From Endomychus coccineus (taxonomy: Eukaryota; Arthropoda; Insecta; Coleoptera; Endomychidae), in contig OY294067.1 of the NCBI GenBank assembly GCA_958510875.1, positions 151,850,962-151,914,961 of the forward strand: DNA of 64,000 nt, given 5' to 3'. Below the pieces are notes generated by a model. That model was not told where the DNA came from. It ran no database searches and saw only the letters and a program-made list of their open reading frames with translations. Shown piece by piece: positions 26,901 through 38,800 of the stretch. Position numbers and translations under genes: made by a program. The first letter of the stretch is position 1, and the number at the start of each line of letters is the position of its first letter.

Positions 26901-29900
26901 ATCTTTAGTGTAATATGCAGTTGAATAATTAATATATAATTTCAATATAACACAATAAACTATAATAATATTATGTTAATAAATAGATGACGAGACAAGC
27001 ACTTATAGCTACATCTATTGTACTTTTAGGGATCTAAACTGTATAAACATCTATACAGTTTTTCACATAACTTTTTTAAATATTCTTCTAAAAAAGTTAT
27101 GTGAAAAACTGTAGGTATAGATGTTTATATACAGTTTAGAACACTAAAAGTACAATAGATATGCAATATATAGAAGATCATTACCTAAATGCCAAAAACT
27201 TTTGGCCATTTTGTAATGGCTATATGTATTTTGCGAAATTTTGAATGTCGTAACTGTCAACTATGGAAAATGTAAGTACTTATATAGTTATTAATCATTC
27301 CTAATGTCTTTAACCATAGTAATAACTATGATAAAAAAAAGTAAAAATGATTTCTCTCAAAAAACTTGAAAGGTAAATAAATTCCTGCAATTCTTTTTAT
27401 TATAAATAATATCCACGGTCGTACATACAGGTCTGGAAACTCGAGGTTGTTTCCTATGTGAGAAGTGAGACCGCTAAGCGTCGACTTTCGCGTAGTACCA
27501 AAAGACGCCACGTAAGAGTATTCTCTGACAACTGTCAGTTGACTTGTCAACACAAGGAATACCTGCGTTTTTAGAAACAAATTACGAAATCATGCATTGT
27601 GCCGAAATGCAAAACGGGGTACAAAAGTGTAAAGCAAGAAACTTCTGTTTTTAAAGTGCCCAAAGATGCGGAAATGCGAAAAAAGTGGATGCTTGCGATT
27701 CCGGTTTTTTATGAAGTTATTTTTAAGGTGAGTTTGACAAGAGTAACAGTTATATTCCTCTCTCAAATCAGAATAGTAAATACTGCGTTACGAGAAAAAT
27801 TGGCAGTGTCAACATAGCCGAGGTTTCCGGACCCGTCGAGTGTACAGTACCGGAGGTTTTAGTGTATAATGTATATATTGTAAACATAATGAAAGACAAC
27901 ATACTAAACTAGTATACATGTATTTTGATTGTAATCCTAATTTAATTAAAAAAATGTTTATGCGTTCGATTATTTTCATACATTTCCTTTTTAAATTACT
28001 ACCAAAAAAGCCTTAGATAATAATTACATACTCCGGAAAGAATGTGTTTTAACGAGGTCTTTTATGTGTGCGAACAAGGGGAAGTTATTTTTAAGGTGAG
28101 TAATACATTTTGACAAGAGTAACAGTTCTATTCCTCTCTCAAATCAGAATACTTAGTAACACTGCTTGCGATTCCGGGAAGAAATCGTTTTACCACTTCG
28201 TGATCCAAGCGCTAGCTAGTGGCTGAGTGAGGGACTACGAGTTAGGCGGCGCGTAAGAGACTCATGTCAACCATAGAGTTTCCAGACCTGTATGTACGAC
28301 CGTGATAATATCATACAATGGGAGCTTTTGTGAATCTACTGGAACAACTAGAAATGCACGAGTTAAAGTCCAGAGAAAATCTCCAGTCTTCAGAATCCTT
28401 TCCCAGGTTGATATTATCTACTAAAAGACATGAAAAATTGGTTAGTAAGTGGATTTCTTAAGCTGAAGTAAGTATCTATCTACTCTACTGAAGCAAGATA
28501 TGTGATGTTTAAAAATTCATGATTTAATATCATGTTTTAAGAAACTAAAACAGATATTTGGTAGTAAAAAAACTGTATATTATGGAAGTCTAATAACTTC
28601 ATTGTCTCCTGGTATGAAAAATATAATAATCAAATAACATCATTAGTTATCCTTTCTTATTATACTCCCCAAAATGCATAAAATACCTATTCCGAGTTCA
28701 TGTGCACACACGCATTCGATTTTGTTTTCCGTGCAACCAACTGACGTTCTTTTTGTTTTCGGTTTTTGTTTCAGCTGGTTACATTTTTGGTCTGGTACTA
28801 AATAATCTGAACCATGTCTCAGTTTATTACCTTCTCAACATTTGAAAAATTCCACTTCGGACATGATCACACGATGGCAGGGTCGGGTAGCAGAGCAGAC
28901 TCAAACACCAGTAAAAAGGCAGTGAACTATGTAGTGTGAAATTTTCACATAATAAAAACTACAGAAACCAGAAGAATTAGTTCGGAAGTTGTGTGGTGGA
29001 ACAATTTGTCAGCATTTTTAAATTAAATGTTAAAAGTTTTGTGTAAAATTTGAGTTTTATTCTAACTTCCGAAGTATTATGAATTTACACTACGTAAACG
29101 CCGAAACCATAGATATATAGAGAAGAATTAGTTTCAGATTTTCAAGATTAGCTCTCCGCGGATGCCTACTATTGAAGATAATCTATAGTTCGTTATTTAT
29201 TGTTCATTTTTGTTTCAACAATTATTGAAAACTCCAACTTTTGATTCTCCTGTCCAATTTCACAAATTTTTCTCTACTGCAGGCACTTAAAAAAAATGTT
29301 GCGAGTACTTGAACTGGTCCGAAACAATCGAACGATGATATGTGATACATTAATGAGTGTAGAGTGCAAAATACCTCAAAAATGTGTTATAAAAACAGGG
29401 CCGTATTTTAAAAAATGTTAATGATGGTTCTATGGCAAAATGGTTAGTTAAGGAATTCAGCAGTTTCCAAGCCGCACTAAGTTCGACTACCAAATTTTAT
29501 TTTGGGAATAATTGTATAATTGAAAAATTCCAATTTTTCACTATTTACAAATTCCTCAGTCGATAATTATTCTGAAGAAATGGCTTTCAAATGTCAATAT
29601 ACCAGATACAAACATTAACAATGTGAATTTTCCGTTTCTGGGAATCAAACTCGAACCTACTTAGAGGGGAGTCAACTGTCCTAGCCCGTACGTATATCAT
29701 ATTGCCGTGTATACAGGGTGTAACTAAATAAGTGTAAAACATTTAAGGTGGTGATTCCTCATCGAAAAAAAGATAGGATCTTTCATATAAAGAAACTTCA
29801 TTGGAGCATCCCATGTTAAGATACAGCCCCTCGAAGGGGGTACATAAAATTTGTTTAACAATTTTTTCCACAAGCACTAAAGAAGTGACAGGATTGAAAT

Positions 29901-32900
29901 TACCCTAACATGTTCTACTACCAAAAAGGCACTTAGCCGGTAATTTATTTGGTTGACCCCATGGTTGTGAGGGGTGAGAAACGCAACCCCTAAAATTTAT
30001 TTCCAATGTAACTTTTTGTCTTATTATTTGTTTACCATTTAAAAATTTATTTCCGATAGCCTGTTTCATTCTAAACAAAAAATGTCCCTTGAATTTTTTG
30101 CCCAAAATAAACCAGTTCGCAGCAAAAAATTATTTTACGAACGACTACAGAGATACATCGTCATAAATGCAAACTGGATTTATTGTTATTGTGTAGTGAC
30201 TACCTGCATTAAATGATTAAAGGGGGATAAACAAAACTCATTTATTAATAACAAAACATACAACATGTAGAAATCATAGTAAATGTTCAAAATGTCTACC
30301 TTCAGACATTACGCATGCGTCTAGACGTCTTCGCATTGAGCCACGTATTCGCTCAAATATTCCTGGAGTCTTTCTTACTACCCTGCACGGATCGATGATG
30401 CGGTGTCTTAAGTCCTCTACATCGCGAACAGGAGTACGATAAACCAAATGCTGTAAATGGCCCCAAGTAGAGAAATCGAGCGAATTGAGATCCGGGGTTC
30501 GAGCGGGCCATTTATGGGGTCCTCCTCGACCTATCCACTGATTTGCATATCTTTCAGTTAAATGTTGACGTACTACGTGACTGTAATGGGCGGGAGCCCC
30601 ATCATGCATAAAAAACATATCCCTTCTGACGCCCAAAGGAACTTCCTCCAGCAGTACGGGATGCACTTCTCTTAAAAATTGAACGTATGCCGCACCATTT
30701 AATCGAGGAGGTAGAACATGAGGCCCAATTAAATAATCCCCAATAACTCCGACCCACACGTTAAGAGAAAACTGTTCTTGATGGTTAGTTTCGACAATAG
30801 CGTGAGGGTTTTCCTCAGCCCATATGTGGTAATTATGAAAATTAATAATCTTGTCCCGCGAAAAACTACATTCGTCTGTGAATTCGATCGTCTTTAGAAA
30901 GTCACGATTTCTTCTAATCATTGCCAGCATCCAATTGCAAAATTCCAGACGGTTCGGAAAATCTCGCGGTAACAGTCCCTGTACCCGTTGCAGATGGTAC
31001 GGGTATAAGAGTTGTTCCTTTAAAATTCGAAATACCGTCATATGATCAACATTTAGCTGGACAGCAATCTTTCTAGTACTGGTCGTAGGTTGTTCGTCAA
31101 TCAAATTAAGTACTGCCTCCTCAAGCTGTGGTGTTCGTACTTCTCGATGGCGACCACAATCCTGCGTTCTTTTGTCGAATGAACCATATTCGCGTAATCG
31201 TTGATGAAGTCGGGAAAATATCCTATGTGACGGATGCTGCCGTTGAGGATACATTTCAGCATATCTTCTAGCAGCTGCTAACCCATTCCCCTGCGACAGA
31301 CCGTAAACGTAATGCATATCAGCCATTTGCTCATTTGTGTATGCCATTTTAATAACAAGTGAATTATTAAAGTACCAAATTCAGAACAGAACAACAATAC
31401 ACAATTCGTATTACTGCAAGTTTACAAATTGACCAACTGACAGCTTGATACCAATTTAATTGTCACTATCGCTAATAGCTGCCTACTAGATAAATTGGTT
31501 TCGTATTTTCGTTTTATGGCGATATGTATCTTGTTCGTAAAATAATTTTTTGCTGCGAACTGGTTTATTTTGGGCAAAAAATTCAAGGGACATTTTTTGT
31601 TTAGAATGAAACAGGCTATCGGAAATAAATTTTTAAATGGGTAATGTTAGGGTAATTTCAATCCTGTCACTTCTTTAGTGCTTGTGGAAAAAATTGTTAA
31701 ACAAATTTTATGTACCCCCTTCAAGGGGCTGTATCTTAACATGGGATGCTCCAATGAAGTTTCTTTATATGAAAGATCCTATCTTTTTTTCGATGAGGAA
31801 TCACCTCCTTAAATGTTTTACACTTATTTAGTTACACCCTGTATATTATTACGGTGCGATGTAAATTTTAAGTTTGCTTCAATAATTGTTTATGCTGTTG
31901 TTTTTGAACGATTTTGTTGAAATTTATGCCACAGCAGTTTTAAATTAACTTAAATTTAATGTACAAGTTTTCAATCGATTCAAGTATATATGGGAGTAAT
32001 GATTTTCTTTCATTTTCAACCCTTCAGAAAAGGGTGTGTACCACGATTACCCTTAAAATCGAATGTTTCGTCACCGAAATTTGAATAGGACCTTTCGTTT
32101 TTGAATTATTGTGTAGACAAGCATTTAGTGACATATATCCAGACAGACGGAAAGACAGAATGTTGCTAAAAATTCGATAAGAAATACTATAGTGAAAGAA
32201 TATTTGCTCTAGGACGTTGTCTTAACGATTTTAGAAACGGCTTGAGTAAATGAAATATACTCTACGGACATCGTCGGGAAGAGTAGTAATAATGAAAAAT
32301 CAGCGTTAGCCGAACATATTTTAAATACAGGTCACACCATTTCTCAAGAAAGTTGATTACTCAAACATAGTACTGGCAAATACCTAAGTAACCCCTTGTT
32401 TGCATTATTGACCTCAATTTTGATTTCTAATTTAGTTTACTTTGAAAATGGCTACTCAGTACTTTAAAAGTATTATAAGTGGATAAGGTGTGATTGTCTC
32501 TTATTTATAGTATTACAATTATTGTTAAGTTGATTTTACATCATAGCCGCCTTTGCCGCAGATGCTGACAGACAGCAGGTGGAAAAGCGCCCCAGGCGCC
32601 TTTCGACAAGCCCTGCAGCTGACTTCAGGAACGTACACACCTATCGCGTTCTTCGATAGACCTTGGTATTGATCAAGCCATCTTGGCAATCTGCGGTAAA
32701 TCTCTCGGTCTAGGATGTAAGCCCGGCTGACCTTAGGTAGCCGAAGGTCTGCCTTGTCGTAGAAAACACCGTGTATCAGCTTGTCAACATACCGCCTGAG
32801 AGTAACATCTCGCTCCGCGGCATTTTTTTGGGCTTTCAAGTGAGAAGGTCGCCCTCTAGTTGGCCTTCTCGACTGATGTGAAATTCGAGACCAATGCCCC

Positions 32901-34464
32901 CACTTCGGCCAATTCGTGACTTTTGACAAGGCACAGGAGGGGTCCGAACTCCTAAGAACTTTACACGCTATACTCAAACTATTTCCGGGTGTCTTTGTCG
33001 AGTCTATGGAGATCAACGATCGTTCATTTAACCACTTCAAAAGAGTAGAGCAGAACTGGAAAGGCAAGCACTTGTTCTCACTCGAGAGTTCGGGCGACCA
33101 AATCTATCGAACAAGGTTTCTGTACTTGCCTCGGAGAGCCACCTTTACCTGAGAAGCGTCTTAATTAGGACGTTGGTCCTAAGGATCAATAGGTCTCTCC
33201 AGCATCAAGAAGTTTAAAGATGCTTCCGTCGGCAAGCTGCATATTCTCGTGCACTTCCGGAAATCGTCCTCTCCTCAAATGAAACACTGCGCACTTGTCC
33301 AATCCCAACTTCATGTCAACGGCTCGTGTATATTCTTGAACCGAGTTGAGAGTCTGATCTCCAGAGGCATACAGTTTCAGGTAATTCATGTAAAATAAAT
33401 GGGTGTACTGATGCTCCCTTTCGTTCGGCGGTAGCAGTGAGATGCTAAACATAGGGGTCTCTACGAGTCCCCTTGGAAAATAGCCCCTCTTGAATTATAC
33501 CAATTCTGTCAAGACTCGTCTTGTGCATGATATGGTTCCAGGGTGGCAACAGAGTTCTAAGCATCTTACTATTGGGGTCCGCAAGGCATTCTGGAGCAAG
33601 TATAATAATAGCTCATGTGATAATCAATCAAATGCCTTGCGGTAGTCAATTCATGTCATGGAAAGATTGCGCTTGTAAAGTATGGAGTCCTGAGTGATAG
33701 ATCTATCACCAGGTTCTCCCGGCAACCCTCCATGGCTTTCCTTGCCCCACGCTGCTCGCTGACGTTATTAATTACCGGACCGATCGATTTCAACAACCTA
33801 GCATACAAGATACGTGTAAATAACTTGTAGCAGGTGTTGAGACAAGTGATCGGCCGGTAGTTCTTGGGATCAGCCAAGTCTCCCTTCTTTGGAAGCAGCA
33901 CAGTGTGTCGATATTACTTTTAATTGACCTTATATTACTTTAGTTGCTTTATTTTAAATTTTTGATCTTTCTAATCATTCTTAATCTCCTTCCTTTTGTT
34001 TCCAGACTGTTTAGCAATTCAATTCCTTATTCACCTTGCAAAATAAAATTTGAGTTTAAAATATGAATAACGTACTAAAATATATATGAGTTTTTGGAAT
34101 CTATGATTTTTGGTGTCAAACAAATTTTAAAAGGCGATTTTGCAAATTTAAAAGTTTTCGATCACCATCAAATTTTGATTTTAAAAATTCAAAAAATTTT
34201 TTTGGAATTCTTTGAAGTTTTGTGAACAAAAAAGGTTTTTATAAATTTTTCGCTAGAGTGCATTCCTGAGGATCTACAAGCCTTTGAAAATTAAAAAAAA
34301 AAGCAAAAAATTCAAATTTCTCAAGTTTGGACACGCCAAAACTCCAAATTTAGATATCAAAAAAATCTGAAAAAATTCACAGGATCAGAATTTGAGTGTA
34401 AGAACACTTTCCCAAAGTTTGAGCGAAAAAAAAAATTAATTTTCCGCTTCACGTGGACCTGACC

Positions 34465-34500
<36 letters not shown>

Positions 34501-35327
34501 TTTTTATTTAGTTTATTTTTCTTGGGAGTAGCGGCTTATTGAAACACGTAGATTATTTATACATCTTTACTAGTTTCGGGATTCAGATCCCATCATCAGA
34601 AGATAATTCACTCTACAAAAATTCTGAAAGAATGAAAGGCCATAAGTATTCGAAAAATGTAACAGCGTTAAAAAAACACGAAACGGAAACTAAACATACA
34701 TTCAATTTAAATGATGTTAAAATCTTAACAGTGGAACACAATCAAAAAACCAGAGAAGTACTTGAGATGTTACACATAAATAAACAAAAAAATAGTATTA
34801 ATGACCGATCTGACATCAAAGGGCTTGGAAATATTTACAATATTATAATGTAATAATTTAAAACAACATTAAATTATAACAGACGGTAGTTTGATATTAT
34901 CCTGTAGAATAAAGCAAAAACGCAACGGTTGATTAATCATATCATTTCAGACTGAACTGTGAAAGGTGACAGTAGTGGTTATCCGATCTCTATAATATTA
35001 TGTTATGTCAATTAGTGTTTGTAAATGTGTTTTATAGGTATGTACAAGTAATAATATTGCATGTTAGAATAATCATTGCTCATAGTTTATAATATATAAT
35101 ACATGTCTTTCACGATTCACGATTTTAAAGTAATCACATAAGCTTCAATACTAGTCATTATTAAACAATATATATTTTTGTAGAGTGAATTATCTTCTGA
35201 TGATGGGATCTGAATCCCGAAACTAGTAAAGATGTATAAATAATCTACGTGTTTCAATAAGCCGCTACTCCCAAGAAAAATAAACTAAATAAGTAATAAA
35301 ACGGCAAAGAAAATATAAATGAAATAA

Positions 35328-35376
<49 letters not shown>

Positions 35377-35697
35377 TCTTCTTAGGTTCTCGCGGACGTA
35401 ATGTGTAGAACTGGATTCTCGGGTATTGATCCGCGTTGTGTGGTTTCGGTCCTCAGAAGGACCAATTTCACGACGTTTCGGCAAAGTCGCATTTGCCATC
35501 TTCAGGTGATTCGACCGTAGAGTCTGGAAAATCTAGGCGAAGTTCGCCTAGATTTTCCAGACTCTACGGTCGAATCACCTGAAGATGGCAAATGCGACTT
35601 TGCCGAAACGTCGTGAAATTGGTCCTTCTGAGGACCGAAACCACACAACGCGGATCAATACCCGAGAATCCAGTTCTACATATATATATATATATAT

Positions 35698-35768
<71 letters not shown>

Positions 35769-35772
35769 GATA

Positions 35773-35819
<47 letters not shown>

Positions 35820-38800
35820 TTATAAATCTACCTGGCTTTATAGCCCTTAAGGCTGGGGCTTTGCAGCAGAAAAGGAAAGCCCCTCGACAGAGAGGAAATG
35901 ATGCACTGCCCAGTAGTGCTCAGGAATATTGCCATCTACATGCGGGAGATGACGATACATGCAAATTCAATCTTTTCGCATCTCATACGAGATTCAAAAA
36001 TAGAAAACTGTCTATTGAAACTTGTATCTTGTCAGTAGCGTAGACTACTTCGAAACGATAAATATCATTAGTTGATGAGAATGAAATGAGATAACGTGAA
36101 GACTTATCGTAAAGTCGTAAAACTGTCATGAGTTAGAGATTTTGTCTTTGAAATGATTTATTGCGTAAGTGGCCAGATGGACATCAGGGCTCTCAGAATG
36201 AACAAATAGATAACAAACCTAACGCTGTGTACTGTTTGGATATATTTTACTTTGCACTTTTATTCAACGATAAGATCTAATAATATATTGTTTGAATTCA
36301 CATGTAGGCCTGTCGAGGAAACAGTTTTATTTGCGATTCTTATAGGAAAAATTGCGCTGATAACGATGATTGTATCAACAATTTTCTAAGCCACGAGGTT
36401 CACTATTATAAACAATATTTAATTGTAAAATAATTGGAGAATAGAGCGAAAACGATATATCAAACACGAAAAATCTTGAATTAATAATGAAGGTTTTGTC
36501 TATTTATGTGACGTTTGAGATGACTAACTTTTATCTTGAACCGGTAAATTGTTATAAACAAATTTTTTCTCTGCAACTAATTGATATTTATTATTTGATA
36601 AAAAATATTTCAATTTGTCCATATTAACCAACAATTATTTTTACATTCTCATATCTTGTTTATTTTGCAATTGTTTAAACAATCAATGGAGCGGTACCTA
36701 AAAAGTTTATGGGTCTACAGACCCCATGCAATTAATATTGATACGAACTATCATCTCTATATAGTCCTGCCCTGAAATTTTATTTTACATTTGTTTATTC
36801 AAAGTTAAAAAAAACCTTATGAACAAATAGTATAACTAGGCTAGGAACATCGTATGTAAATGCGGTTTTCGGCTTTGAAGGAGTTTGTAAGATACATTTT
36901 GAGATGAAGTTGACTTTAAAATAAATTATAGATTAGAATAAAATAGTTATATAAATGAGATATTAAAACACTTTAGTTTTACCGTATTGATTCAAGAATT
37001 TATCTGACAGGTGTTTTAGTCTATTCTATACTAAAGTTGCTATGTGTACTAAATATGCTACTCTTTGTGTAAAACAATAATTTGAATAAATTGTTCTAAT
37101 GGTTCATTTCATAAAAAGAACTAGTTATGAACACTATTTTCTCATTCTGGGACATATTTTTGATACCTATAGGTACAAAATAATAATAGAATTCCACGTC
37201 TATTTAAGCTTGAACTTTTATAATAAGTTTTGTGAGTTTAAGATAGGTAGGTATAGTATATTTATAGTCACGTTATTGTATCTACTGATCAAGCAGTCTT
37301 ATTGAAATTCCTCCATATTGAGATCTCCAGAAAGCACATACGACAATATCAATAAAATGCAAGATGAAAAATATTTTTGTTTCAGTGAAATATGAAATAT
37401 GCAAGATCTTGTTTCTACTTTTACTTGAATACCATTTATACTAATTGTAATTTTGAAGAATAAATATTTTTTATTTTATACTCAAGTTATTTTATACTGA
37501 GTTATAAAATTCACTTTAATGCTAGTTCTTTATGAGTATAGTTGTTTTTGAACGTTAGTAAATTATGTAAATTATTGTGTTTGTGGTATATTTTGCGTAA
37601 ATTGTGATTGTGATATGAACAATTAATAACGATGGTTCTGTTTAGTGATTTGCGAGTATAAACTATAAACGTTATTCGTACCTATTTACGTATTTACACA
37701 CAGTGAAATTTTTATGAAATTATTAAAATTTTTGAAGTGAAAACTTCTTATGGCGCGTTGGGCACTTTTGTGGGAGAGCATTTTCAGCCGTTCTCGCGAC
37801 AGATGAGATTTTACACAGATATACTCCGCGTGTATTCTTATAATATATGTATACTATACGCGCTCTTTGCATGGGCATTCGTTCGTGCTCTCGCGACAGA
37901 CGAGATTACATACCTATATGTATACTCAGAGTGTATAGGTATGCGAGAGCGCTGCATGCTATACGCAGTCTTTGCATGGGCATTCGTTCGTGCCCTCGCG
38001 ACAGACGAGATTGAGAGTTTTTTTATATTTATTTTATAAATGAATATTAAACGGAAAATTTATTTATTTAAATATTTCATTTGACTTGTGTTGCTGCTAT
38101 GGTATTGTGTTAAAAAAACAAATCTAAAGTTTAAATAGAATTAATAAAAACATTGTTGTAGTGCAATAATGCAGTATTCACAAGATATATAAATAGATTT
38201 AAATCAAAATTGTTCATTTCATACTTTAGTTACCATAGACCTATTGTTTCAGTTTTAGAATTTGATGAAAATCCTGATAATAATGATGAAAATGCTGATA
38301 ATGATGATGTAAGAGTTGTTGAAATTATGGATGAGAATTGATAAATTTTGTATTTACTATTTACTAATATTTACTCATTTAAATAAAACCACTTCCTTCG
38401 AATATAGTTTCTATATTATTATACTTCATGTCTATTCAAAAAGTGCCCACATTGCTTTGATAAACTTGATTTTTTATGAACAATTTCTCATGTCGCGAGC
38501 GCACCTAAAAATGCTCACCCAAAAAAGTGCCCAACGCGCCATAAGTTCAAGTTTTCACTTCTGCCTGCACTCCCGGAGTGCGCTGACTTTTTTTTTATTT
38601 TAACATTATTATTCATTTTTCAGTTTAATAATATGTAGTTACCTATTGCCTGTGACACAATGGGACGAAATTCTCTAAAACGTTATTTATCTATAAATAA
38701 ACAACGTACTTAACGTTCTCGTAGTATGAAAGATAGCTGGGGAAAAAAAGCAAAGATGTCCACTGAATTCATAAATGCAGTACAGTTTTGTTTAGAATGC

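Larger units (their letters stand above)
29712..31843 (-). mobile_element. mariner/Tc1-type transposon, apparently complete, with long terminal inverted repeats
   Basis: The 2132-bp element starts TACAGGGTGTAACTAAATAA and ends with the complement, with TA on both sides (29710-29711, 31844-31845), the target duplication of this superfamily. The inverted repeats are unusually long: left 29712 to about 30143, right about 31535 to 31843. They are almost identical, except that the left arm has roughly 120 bp (about 29908-30035) absent from the right. It contains one uninterrupted transposase gene. The near identity of the arms implies a recent insertion into the FASTK intron. Confidence 0.9.
34505..35295 (+). 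mobile_element. Short Penelope-like copy flanked by inverted terminal repeats with hammerheads
   Basis: The ends 34505-34620 and 35181-35295 are inverted copies (TTTATTTTTCTTGGGAGTAG at the left, complement at the right). Between them a plus-strand frame (34539-34853) encodes the C-terminal part of a GIY-YIG domain: [19 protein letters not shown], then [19 protein letters not shown], the R-x-x-L-E-M block, and [10 protein letters not shown]. The RT is missing. The inverted terminal repeats each hold a complete hammerhead core. A microsatellite lies at both ends. Confidence 0.75.
35404..35680. repeat. 277-bp near-perfect palindrome of a Penelope-type terminal repeat
   Basis: Positions x and 71084 minus x are complementary across the whole span: TGTAGAACTG at 35404 against CAGTTCTACA ending 35680, and GGCAAATGCG in both arms. 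The unit, with GATGGCAAATGCGACTTTGCC followed by GAAACGTCGTG, is a form often seen at ends of insect Penelope elements (recalled, not searched). Both arms carry a hammerhead-like core. Microsatellites flank it at both ends. Confidence 0.8.

Noticed and set aside
35585..36043. Long open frames with IYIYIY repeats (also 35254-35499)
   Set aside because: They are translations of TA microsatellites and palindrome arms, not genes.
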